From positions 1-40,596 of the forward strand of contig CAYJFK010000017.1 of the NCBI GenBank assembly GCA_964369475.1: 40,596 nucleotides of DNA. Reading direction: 5' to 3'. This document shows, one piece after another, positions 9,543 to 16,608 of the stretch (positions are counted from its first letter, which is position 1; every line of letters begins with the position of its first letter). The DNA comes from CAYJFK01 sp964369475. GTDB lineage: Bacteria; Bacillota; Clostridia; Oscillospirales; Feifaniaceae. The translations under genes and the position numbers were made by a program. The notes below the pieces were generated by a model. The model searched no databases. It was given only the letters and a program-made list of their open reading frames with translations, and had not been told where the DNA came from.

Positions 9543-10598
9543 ATGAAACTTCAGTTAATTCTTGCCTTGGCGGCTTTTTCGTTGCAAATGCCTACTTCAA
9601 ACGTTATTAAGGATGTAGAGGGACACTTGACGAGCGAGGTTGTGTTTGAACATCATCAAGTCGAGCAAGCGGTAAGGAGTGCTGTCGGAAAGGACAGAGG
9701 GGAGATTTTGCGAGGGGATTTGCTGTTAGTGGAGGCACTTCGTTTTGACATCGGCACACAAGAAGAACCGCAGGGGCAGACTGAACTGTCGCTTGATGTT
9801 GTGGCGCAGATGAGTAATTTGACTGGACTTAGTATAGATTACGCAGCAGGGTGTGATATAGACTTTAGCACACTTGTAGGGCTTGACGAGCTTGAGACAC
9901 TGAGCATTGACAGTCCAACCGATGCCACCCTTTCAAGCATTGCGAGTTTAAGCGGATTGAAGAGCCTTGATGTTAATATGCGGGAAGCGGACGAGATTGA
10001 TCTTTCTATGCTCGGGGGTATGCAGGGGCTTGAAGTTCTTGAAATACATGGTGATACGGGGTCGACTGCCATAAATCTTGACACTTTGGAGGGAATGGGA
10101 TCACTGCGAAGTTTGAACCTAAGCAACCTCGGGATTTCCGATATTACTCCTATTGGAGGCTTGCACCGTCTAACCGGGCTTAACTTATCATCGAATGATA
10201 TTGAGGACATATCATCTCTGTCGGAGTTTACAAGCTTGACTTCTCTAAGTCTATTTAATAACAAAGTAACCGATGTTACGCCACTCGCAAATATGGTGGA
10301 ACTTGAATATTTGACCTTGTCGAATAACCCTGTGGGCGATATTAGCTCGCTGTCGATGTTAAATAAACTGTATCGTGTTAGAATTAACTTTGCTAAACTT
10401 AGCGATATATCGGTAATGGCTAATTGGACGGATATTTTTGAGTTAAAACTTGCGTATAACAACATTTCCGACCTGTCGCCGCTTAAAGATTTGGAGAATT
10501 TATCGGATCTTGATCTTGTGGAAAATCCCATTAGGGATCTGTCTTATGTTGAGCATATCAGACAGAAAGGGAGACTTGAGGAGAATAGTAGTAATTAG
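9543..10598 (+). CDS. Secreted leucine-rich-repeat protein, paralogue of the upstream gene
   Basis: A 351-residue protein with a hydrophobic N-terminus (MKLQLILALAAFSLQM) that looks like a signal peptide but has no lipobox cysteine, so it is either released or held by another means. At least eight internalin-like repeats run from about residue 80 to the end, including LTGLNLSSNDIEDISSLSEF and ELEYLTLSNNPVGDISSL. The same length as its neighbour and the matching N-terminal cap indicate a tandem duplication followed by divergence, including loss or gain of the lipid anchor. A 13-bp stem-loop follows the gene. Confidence 0.83.
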   Translation: MKLQLILALAAFSLQMPTSNVIKDVEGHLTSEVVFEHHQVEQAVRSAVGKDRGEILRGDLLLVEALRFDIGTQEEPQGQTELSLDVVAQMSNLTGLSIDYAAGCDIDFSTLVGLDELETLSIDSPTDATLSSIASLSGLKSLDVNMREADEIDLSMLGGMQGLEVLEIHGDTGSTAINLDTLEGMGSLRSLNLSNLGISDITPIGGLHRLTGLNLSSNDIEDISSLSEFTSLTSLSLFNNKVTDVTPLANMVELEYLTLSNNPVGDISSLSMLNKLYRVRINFAKLSDISVMANWTDIFELKLAYNNISDLSPLKDLENLSDLDLVENPIRDLSYVEHIRQKGRLEENSSN

Positions 10599-10625
10599 TG
10601 GGAAATGTGGGTAGTGAAATAGTGG

Positions 10626-10656
10626 CAAAAGGAGAGAGGCGAGCTCTCTCCTTTTG
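10626..10656. terminator. Stem-loop between convergent genes
   Basis: CAAAAGGAGAGAG (10626-10638) pairs perfectly with CTCTCTCCTTTTG (10644-10656) around a 5-base loop. It lies between the end of the plus-strand repeat-protein gene and the end of the minus-strand glycosidase pseudogene, the right place for a bidirectional terminator, although no long T run follows on either side. Confidence 0.6.
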
Positions 10657-10664
10657 CGTGAAGT

Positions 10665-11477
10665 TTAAAATGTAATAATGTTATTTACACGCCTTGTTCC
10701 ACTGTTAAGTAGTGTATTCCCATGCTCTAAGACGAAGCTACCGCCGCCATCGAGTAGTATAGCATCGGTAATTCCAAGGTTTAGGGAATTAAGCTTGTCG
10801 AAAATCTCACTGGAAGAAAGGCAATTAGCCTGGAATGTTCGTATACCGACATATATTGCTTTATTCTTTGAGGATGTTAAGCAAAGAGCTCCGTGCCATG
10901 TATCATATACAAAAGAACCATCCCAATCTTGTTCACCTATGACCTCTTGAGAGTATGAAACATCATCACCATTGATCATTATAGGAGCACCTGAAATAGC
11001 GTAACTACAATTATCAGAAACTTCGTTTATATCAGAAATGCTAAAGCGAAGCCCGTTAAGGCAAATAGTCGTAGGGTATGATATTGTGTCATCGATGTGA
11101 TAGCTGTTCTCGTTATGCCTTATAAATTTTCCACCAGACTCAAATGTTATGTTGTGGTCAAAGCAAGCTTGAACAATGTCTTTCCAGTAGTCGTAAACTA
11201 AATATATCTGACCTACACCATTCGAATTGCTAAATGGCACATTTGAACAGATCGGAAAGTCAGCCTTCAAATTACCGGCAGGAAGAGTATAACTGCTCGA
11301 AGAATGTGTTCCCGCATATGATCCAAAAAAGCTGCCAATAGCGTAATCTTCTGCGTTTTCAGCAAGCTGGTACTGCTATGGTATTGGAATGTTTTGATCC
11401 CATAATTTGATGCCGAATTCACTGGCGGGGATTTCTACATAGTGCAGGTTGCTGTTAACTCTAGTATAAGTGCTCAT
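10665..11477 (-). pseudogene. Phage-type phosphodiester glycosidase (NAGPA-like) interrupted by one in-frame TAG
   Basis: Read on the minus strand from ATG at 11475-11477, with GGAGAG just upstream, the frame codes for 270 residues and ends in TAA, broken only by TAG at codon 34 (11376-11378). The sequence is protein-like on both sides: LHYVEIPASEFGIKLWDQN before and QLAENAEDYAIGSFFGSYAG after. The C-terminus has the family signature TDAILLDGGGSFVLEHG and a final RRVNNII, as in phosphodiester glycosidase domain proteins found beside holins in Clostridia phages. It would act on glycan phosphodiesters, perhaps in the cell wall. As it stands it is a nonsense-mutated gene, unless the TAG is read through (see findings). 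Confidence 0.75.
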
Positions 11478-11589
11478 AATTTATCTCTCCTTTTTTGTTT
11501 TACAAAACTTTCTGCAGCAAGTTTTGCTATTCATCTACTAATAAGAAAAGTAGAGCTGATTTGTAAACGCCACTTTTAAAATTTTTCAC

Positions 11590-12015
11590 CTAATAATCTT
11601 TCGCCCTCAAAACATCAACCACATCGGATATAGCTTTCGGAATCGGCACGCCCATAAGCCCTATATTTTCAATAACACTAATGACTTCGTTTATAAGATA
11701 AGCGATAATGACGCTTTCCTTTACAACTTGTGTTTGCATCAGAATGTCAAACCTCGCCCCGATTAAAACCATTAGAAGGATTAAACATTTTTTAAACAGT
11801 CCCTTCTAACCTATACTGCTCTGTAGCGTTCCTGATGTGGTTTTTGGAGATTTTTTGAATACGGTACACAGAATCATACCTGTGATATAGTCGGATGCCA
11901 TCACTATAAGCAGTGTAGTTAAAGAGGAATTCCAGCCTCCAAACAAATCTGATATAGCGGTTTCGATAATTCCTACAAGAGATAGTAGAGCAACTTTATA
12001 TGTATTTATTTCCAT
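11590..12015 (-). pseudogene. Phage holin (toxin-secretion/lysis family) interrupted by one in-frame TAG
   Basis: From ATG at 12013-12015 the minus strand encodes about 141 residues, the usual length of this holin family, but TAG at 11806-11808 splits it after residue 69. Both halves match the family. The first has transmembrane segments in INTYKVALLSLVGIIETAIS and LTTLLIVMASDYITGMILC, then GTLQSSIG. The second resumes with KGLFKKCLILLMVLIGARFD and ends in VIENIGLMGVPIPKAISD. The natural end is also TAG. The family position of the broken codon often carries an aromatic residue, so a TGG-to-TAG change would explain it. A start at TTG 12039 is possible. The protein would form the membrane hole for lysis; it is probably inactive. 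Confidence 0.75.
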
Positions 12016-12035
12016 TTTAGTTTTATGTCCTTTAT

Positions 12036-12131
12036 TCAAATAATTTCTTTCAATTTTTCAAGTGCTCTCTTTGAGCATTGACTTACTGCCTGTCTGGAGA
12101 TGTTGAGCCTTTGAGTTACCCTTGCGCATGA
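12036..12131 (-). pseudogene. 3' fragment of a sigma-70-like factor (region 4 helix-turn-helix)
   Basis: The minus-strand frame ending in TGA at 12036-12038 reads ARVTQRLNISRQAVSQ, then KRALEKLKEII: the recognition helix and tail of sigma region 4. Upstream the frame meets a stop at 12141-12143, and the sequence there belongs to the opposite-strand ImmA gene, so only the last 30 or so codons survive. It lies 21 bases upstream of the holin, as expected for a late-gene regulator at the end of a phage module. Confidence 0.6.
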
Positions 12132-12519
12132 GGTGGCGCATCAGATTTTGTTTGGACTGGAAACTGTGGAAAATAGCAGGCACAAAAGGCAATACTCTAT
12201 GTGCACATCCGGATGTGTGATAGCGCCACGGACACAGGAAGACTGGGCCGAATGGCAAGCCAACGCACTAGGTGCAGCACTGCTTATGCCGACAAATGCC
12301 GTGTCGCTAATGATGTGGTATCTCAACCAAAGCAACAAGATAACGTGCTACGACGGTGTGTATATGGACAAGGACAGAAGGGTAATAAACTGCTTTTGTG
12401 ACCACTTCGGCGTATCCAAAGCCGCTGCAACCATAAGACTTCGACAGCTTGGTTTTGTTGAGGACAAGAGCTGCTCGGAGTATGTTCATCCCCTGGAGGT
12501 GGTATATGAACCGTTCTAA
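12115..12519 (+). pseudogene. ImmA/IrrE-family metalloprotease, 5'-truncated
   Basis: The frame opens right after a stop at 12112-12114 and begins VTLAHEVAHQIL, so the zinc motif HEVAH (12127-12141) is present but everything before it is missing. The rest is typical of the family: DWAEWQANALGAALLMP, then FGVSKAAATIRLRQLGFVE. Such proteases cleave a partner repressor to switch on mobile-element genes. The only starts available are inside or after the zinc motif (GTG at 12133), so an active enzyme is unlikely. The break coincides with the sigma-factor fragment on the other strand, marking a recombination junction. The stop overlaps the start of the zinc-ribbon gene. Confidence 0.7.
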
Positions 12520-12745
12520 CGGCTATCTGCCATCACCGGAGATGATGGATAAGGTAAGCCGTGCAATTCACGCAGTTGCATCGCAGAAGGAGCGCAAGGT
12601 GAGATGCCCATTCTGTCGTCATAATGCAATTATCGTTTACGAAGACACAAGAGGGCATGTCAAAACAAAATGCACCAAATGCAAAAGCGAGGTCGTTATT
12701 GACGTTCTAAACATGAGGAAAGCCCGACAATTTAATATTATATAA
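12506..12745 (+). CDS. Small zinc-ribbon protein
   Basis: A 79-residue protein starting at ATG 12506, nine bases after GGAGG and overlapping the ImmA stop by 14 bases. Residues around 33-60 carry CPFC and CTKC pairs, a four-cysteine zinc ribbon with HVKTKCTKCKSEVVIDV after the second. Small zinc ribbons of this sort follow ImmA genes in Clostridia elements. The function is unknown; nucleic-acid binding is plausible. Confidence 0.65.
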   Translation: MNRSNGYLPSPEMMDKVSRAIHAVASQKERKVRCPFCRHNAIIVYEDTRGHVKTKCTKCKSEVVIDVLNMRKARQFNII

Positions 12746-12765
12746 GTACATAGCTGTGCTATGAG

Positions 12766-12867
12766 GCCGCATGAAATGCGTAGACTCTCTAAGCCGCATG
12801 GACTAAGTTTGCAATGCAAATTTAGTTTATCGGTTTAGAGTCACTCTACCAGTTCATGCGGCTTTTT
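12766..12867 (+). terminator. Large branched stem-loop with terminal T run
   Basis: GCCGCATGAA (12766-12775) pairs perfectly with TTCATGCGGC (12853-12862), directly followed by TTTTT. Inside are further pairings, for example ACTAA with TTAGT and TTTGC with GCAAA. It is far longer than a simple terminator and follows the zinc-ribbon gene. It may be a terminator with a regulatory RNA fold. Confidence 0.6.
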
Positions 12868-12873
12868 GTATCT

Positions 12874-12908
12874 AACCTTTTCGCCTCACACGGCGGAAAG
12901 GTTTTTTT
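12874..12908 (+). terminator. Rho-independent terminator
   Basis: AACCTTTTCGCC (12874-12885) pairs with GGCGGAAAGGTT (12892-12903) around TCACAC, with one G-U pair, and runs into seven T residues. It lies seven bases after the preceding T run, giving two terminators in series and insulating the sigma-like gene downstream. Confidence 0.8.
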
Positions 12909-12997
12909 ATGAAAGTAATTCCGAGAGTAAGGTCTCCTCCAATTCAATTTCAACGCAGAAACACGAGATTGAAAATTGAAATTTGGAGGAAGAAAAG

Positions 12998-13459
12998 ATG
13001 TTTGATAACAAGAATCACTATGAGTTAAGGATAGAGAAAAATGAAGATGGAAAGAAGTATTTTGCAGGTTTTATAGATGTCAATAAGAAAAGCGTAGAGA
13101 AGGAAATTAGCAGGGATGTAGCGAAGACAATGTTTGTCGATTTTGTGCGGATCGAGAGGAACCTAAAGCGGTTTGACGAGCGTAGGCTGGAGCATTCGGT
13201 GCAAACGGAGCAGTCGCTCGAGCGCAAGATGCTACATAAGCCGCTGACGGTCGAGGAAGAAGTGTTTCGCAAAATGAACTATGCGAAGCTACATAAGGCG
13301 ATAGAGAAGCTGCCTCTAAAGCAAAAACGCAGGGTTGTACTACATTTTTTTGATGGGTTGCCAGTCAAAGAAATAGCAAAAAAAGAAGGTTGCACTCCCC
13401 ATTCTGTGTACGTTGGAATTGAGCGAGCAAAAAATAATTTGAAAAAATTTTTAAAATAG
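12998..13459 (+). CDS. Sigma-70-like regulator (region 4)
   Basis: A 153-residue protein. ATG at 12998 is preferred because GGAGG lies eight bases upstream; an in-frame TTG at 12983 overlaps that site. The C-terminus carries sigma region 4: KLHKAIEKLPLKQKRRVVLH, FFDGLPVKEIAKKEGCTPHS and VYVGIERAKNNLKKFLK. The N-terminal half is charged and unlike classical region 2. It is the type of small sigma-like protein that controls excision and transfer genes in Clostridia conjugative elements, and it lies upstream of the recombinases here as usual. Confidence 0.8.
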   Translation: MFDNKNHYELRIEKNEDGKKYFAGFIDVNKKSVEKEISRDVAKTMFVDFVRIERNLKRFDERRLEHSVQTEQSLERKMLHKPLTVEEEVFRKMNYAKLHKAIEKLPLKQKRRVVLHFFDGLPVKEIAKKEGCTPHSVYVGIERAKNNLKKFLK

Positions 13460-13489
13460 GTGTAAAAAAACGTTTACTTTTGTGGAAAC

Positions 13490-13955
13490 AAATGAGGGGG
13501 TAATAGTTATCCCACTCAAAACCGAACCTCGACAACTGAATATCCGACTATATCAACACCTTAGCTGACAGCATGAGCGATAGCGGCGAGAGCGCAAAGA
13601 CTACCTGTGGGACAAGTCCCATCAAACCGATAGTATCAAAGGTACGAGCGGCAACTCTTAAGCCCGAAAGCAGTTTGTGGTGAACTGCCTTGCAATGACC
13701 CTGTCAGCCTATAATGATACTTCCGCTTAGCCACAGACATCGCAATGGGAGCGGCCCGGTGAGAACCACGGGGAGGTGAAAGTCCTATGACGAGGTGTGA
13801 CCTACCTCGGTTGATATATGTCGCCCTGCTTGGGGGCGTAGTGTCAAATACAAGCATATTTAATATTAGATCGTGGGGACTTGCATGTGCAGTCGGCTGT
13901 GATAAGCACCAACCTTGCCTTGCAAGTCCCTATCATTGTGGTATTAAATGAAAAA
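13490..13955 (+). ncRNA. Hairpin-rich non-coding region, candidate structured RNA
   Basis: About 450 bases between the sigma-like gene and a tiny ORF contain no good coding frame but many local stems. GGGGTAA pairs with TTATCCC around TAG (13497-13513). GCAGTT pairs with AACTGC (13670-13687). A GGT-GAGA-ACC hairpin has a GNRA loop near 13759-13768. CGAGGT pairs with ACCTCG (13791-13809). CGCCC pairs with GGGCG near 13822-13838. GGGACTTGCA pairs with TGCAAGTCCC (13876-13930), and this last stem is extended by ATTTAAT with ATTAAAT. The GC-rich stems and single-stranded A-rich joints suggest a folded transcript. I do not recognise a known family, and the strand is inferred from gene direction. 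Confidence 0.45.
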
Positions 13956-13968
13956 CGGAGGAAAAGAA

Positions 13969-14124
13969 ATGAACACAGAAATACTCAGCTTGAGAAGATA
14001 TGCAGGCATTGTCCTTATGGTAAAAGAGCTTTTTGATGCCGGCAAGATAGACCGAGCTTTTGCTAATAAGCTGACCGAAGGCATCGCAGAAGAAAACGAA
14101 CTACGGCCAATATATATATGGTAA
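13969..14124 (+). CDS. Small ORF of 51 residues upstream of the recombinases
   Basis: Starts at ATG 13969 after CGGAGG and ends in TAA at 14122-14124. The sequence has a clear amphipathic character: SLRRYAGIVLMVKELFDAGK, then a helix ending in EENELRPIYIW. The KELFDAGKIDRAFANKL part resembles the short-chain C-terminal oligomerisation motifs (SHOCT-like) that contain a LxxL...G.I...EF pattern, but this is only a resemblance. The good ribosome site and the location just before the recombinase genes support a real gene. Confidence 0.55.
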   Translation: MNTEILSLRRYAGIVLMVKELFDAGKIDRAFANKLTEGIAEENELRPIYIW

Positions 14125-14222
14125 AAAACAACTACAAACCGACATGATATTTGTCATGGTTTCATATAGCTATGTAAGCTGTCTTGTGGTATGTTGTTGT
14201 ACTTGAAAGGAGGTAAAAATCA

Positions 14223-15785
14223 ATGAAAAAACAAGACGAGACAAAACAAAGACAGCTCATAGTAATTGAGCCGACAGCCATGCAGACGAAAACTAAAGTG
14301 AGAGTTGCGGCATACGCAAGGGTCAGTAGCAGCTCGGAAGATCAGCTAAACTCATTTTCGGCACAGATAAGCTATTACACAAACTTGATAACGACGAACG
14401 ATGAATGGGAGCTTGTGGAAGTGTATGCTGACGAAGCCATCTCGGGAGTGAGCACTGATAAGCGTGATGACTTTAACCGAATGGTGAGAGATTGTAAAAA
14501 GGGCAAAATAGACCGTATCATTACAAAGTCAACAAGCCGCTTTGCAAGAAACACAGTGGACATCATCGGCACTGTAAGAGAGCTTAAAGAAATCGGTGTA
14601 ACGGTGTTTTTCGAAAAGGAGAATATCGACACGGCAAAGCTGTCGGGAGAAAATCTGCTTACACTCTACTCTGTTTTTGCAGAGCAAGAATCGGTCAGCA
14701 TATCGCAAAACTGCAAGAAGGGCAATCGGATGCGTATGCGAAACGGAACATATGTATCATCAAATGCACCGTATGGATTTAGGCTTATCAAAAACGAGCT
14801 GACCATATACGAGCCGGAAGCCGAAATTATAAGGCGTATCTTTAGCGAGTACCTCGCCGGCAAAAGCGGCACGATGATAGCCGAAGGGCTATCGGAAGAC
14901 GAGATACCGAGAAAGAAAGACAGCCTAAACTGGAGAGCCCAAACCATAACCGATATAATCAAAAACGAACGCTACAAAGGCGACATGCTGCTGCAAAAGT
15001 CATACAGAGAAGACGCACTGCCATACCGCAAAAGAATCAATCACGGAGAATTGCCAAAGTACTACGTCAAAGCCACACATGAGGGTATCGTAAGCGAGCT
15101 TGTGTTTGAGATAGCGCAGATTTTGCTTAAAAACAAGAGCATGCACCTAAACTCCGAGCGTTGCGAATACCCACTGTCAAAACTTGTTCGGTGCAAGACT
15201 TGCGGATTTGCATACAGGCGAAAGATTACAAGAGGCGTTACATACTGGGTGTGCAAAAAGCATGACTTAGGGGCGGAGAACTGCTCTGCGCAGAGACTAA
15301 CGGAGGACGAGATATACAGCGCATTTATCCGAATGTATAACAAGCTAAAGGCAAACTACAAGACCATCTTACTCCCTATGCATACACAGCTTGAAAAACT
15401 AAGAGAGTATGCGGAAAAAGACAATGCACAGATAGGTCTAATCAACAAGCAGATAGCGGAAATATCAGAGCAGAGCCATGTGATGAACGGACTACTGGAG
15501 TCCGGCATACTTGACTCTGCTCTCTTTATATCCTCAAGCGATGAACTAAACAAAAAACTGCGAAACCTAAAGCAAGCCAAGTTTCGCCTTCTCGGTGAGT
15601 GTGAGAAAAACAATGACATCAGGCGGTGCGAAGAACTGATAGAGCTACTGGAAAACCAAAAAGATTATATAAACGAGTTTGACGAAACCATCTTCGCCGC
15701 CATTGTAGACAAGATTATAGCCGAGGACAGCGTCAGCATAGACTTTGTGCTGACAAATGGACTTGTACTAAAAGAAAGGTTGTGA
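14223..15785 (+). CDS. Large serine recombinase 1
   Basis: A 520-residue site-specific recombinase. The resolvase domain begins with YARVSSSSEDQLNSF; the nucleophile is Ser35. It continues with the usual DEAISGVSTDKRDDFNRM segment and KSTSRFARNTVD. The 'recombinase' DNA-binding domain follows at about residues 180-290 (APYGFRL...EIIRRIFSEYLAGKS), then a zinc ribbon (CKTCG...CKKH) and a coiled-coil tail. All catalytic elements are present. The start has AGGAGG upstream. It probably catalyses integration or excision of the conjugative element together with the third recombinase. It ends four bases before the next gene. Confidence 0.93.
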   Translation: MKKQDETKQRQLIVIEPTAMQTKTKVRVAAYARVSSSSEDQLNSFSAQISYYTNLITTNDEWELVEVYADEAISGVSTDKRDDFNRMVRDCKKGKIDRIITKSTSRFARNTVDIIGTVRELKEIGVTVFFEKENIDTAKLSGENLLTLYSVFAEQESVSISQNCKKGNRMRMRNGTYVSSNAPYGFRLIKNELTIYEPEAEIIRRIFSEYLAGKSGTMIAEGLSEDEIPRKKDSLNWRAQTITDIIKNERYKGDMLLQKSYREDALPYRKRINHGELPKYYVKATHEGIVSELVFEIAQILLKNKSMHLNSERCEYPLSKLVRCKTCGFAYRRKITRGVTYWVCKKHDLGAENCSAQRLTEDEIYSAFIRMYNKLKANYKTILLPMHTQLEKLREYAEKDNAQIGLINKQIAEISEQSHVMNGLLESGILDSALFISSSDELNKKLRNLKQAKFRLLGECEKNNDIRRCEELIELLENQKDYINEFDETIFAAIVDKIIAEDSVSIDFVLTNGLVLKERL

Positions 15786-15789
15786 CGAA

Positions 15790-16584
15790 GTGGCACAGAG
15801 CAGATATATCCCCTATGGCTACGTGATAGCAGAGGGTGAGATCAAGATAAACGATAGCGAAGCCGAGGTAGTAAGGCATGTATTTAAGCAGTATGGACAA
15901 GGCCTGTCCTACAAACAGATTGCCGACGGATTAACGGAACTTGGCATAGCCTACTCTGATGCGAATCTCAGTTGGAACAAGTCTGTGGTCTTCCGTATGT
16001 TGCAAAACGAAAACTATCTCGGAAATGAAAAATATCCTGCAATCGTTGATGTGGAAACATTTGAAATCATGCAAAAGGCGCAAAAGAGGTATACCAAAAC
16101 CGAGAGTAGGGATATAAAAGAGCTAAAGTCGCTACTCACATGCGCACAGTGCGGTAGTCCCGTAAAAAGGCGTATGAAAAACAGTGGTGCAGAACGATGG
16201 CATTGCCCTGCTGACCTAAACCACGTGTCAATTACATTGACAGACGATTCCTTGATACAACAAATCACAAGCCTTCAAAAAACACTCTCCGACGTAGGCG
16301 AAGAACTACAGGCTCAAAGCAGCATCGAGGTTATACGTCTGCAAAATGAAGTGGACAGGATAATCTCGCAAGACGAGATAGACACAGAAAAAGCAAGCGC
16401 TATTATTTATAGGCTTGCAGAAGAAAAATATAACGCAAGTGTAGAGCCGAATCACAGAAAGAGAGATGTTATAAAGCGGCTTAGGGAGAGCGATCGGTTA
16501 AACGTGAAACTGCTAAAAGATGTCGTGACCGCAATCAAGATAAGCGGAGATCGTGTCACTGAGCTTGTGCAAAGCATGGAATAA
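15790..16584 (+). CDS. Recombinase-like protein lacking the catalytic domain
   Basis: A 264-residue protein beginning at GTG 15790 with IPYGYVIAEGEIKIND and EAEVVRHVFKQYGQGLSYKQ, the 'recombinase' DNA-binding domain, followed by a zinc ribbon (LTCAQCGSPVKR, CP) and a coiled coil. The N-terminal resolvase domain with the catalytic serine is absent, and the start codon and tight spacing suggest this is the natural form, not a truncation. It may act as an accessory DNA-binding partner of the flanking recombinases. It keeps the same order of domains as their C-terminal halves. Confidence 0.85.
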   Translation: MAQSRYIPYGYVIAEGEIKINDSEAEVVRHVFKQYGQGLSYKQIADGLTELGIAYSDANLSWNKSVVFRMLQNENYLGNEKYPAIVDVETFEIMQKAQKRYTKTESRDIKELKSLLTCAQCGSPVKRRMKNSGAERWHCPADLNHVSITLTDDSLIQQITSLQKTLSDVGEELQAQSSIEVIRLQNEVDRIISQDEIDTEKASAIIYRLAEEKYNASVEPNHRKRDVIKRLRESDRLNVKLLKDVVTAIKISGDRVTELVQSME

Positions 16585-16608
16585 GAAAACGTTAGAGAGG
16601 AGAGCAAA

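Noticed and set aside
9839..10531. Minus-strand open frame of 230 codons opposite the leucine-rich-repeat gene
   Set aside because: Ser/Leu-rich shadow of the repeat gene, with no start signals; the plus-strand repeats explain the sequence.
10665..12015. General TAG reassignment across the whole window
   Set aside because: Several intact genes end in TAG (hsdS, IclR, the ligase), and so does the holin at its expected length, so TAG is a normal stop in this genome. Only a local readthrough or simple nonsense mutations remain possible.
13490..13955. Group II intron
   Set aside because: The region has many hairpins but no reverse transcriptase gene, no recognisable domain V and no clear 5' intron consensus. 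It was kept only as an unassigned structured RNA.
15790..16584. Truncated recombinase pseudogene
   Set aside because: The gene has its own GTG start four bases after the previous stop and continuous domain structure, with no trace of a catalytic domain upstream, so it looks like a natural short form.
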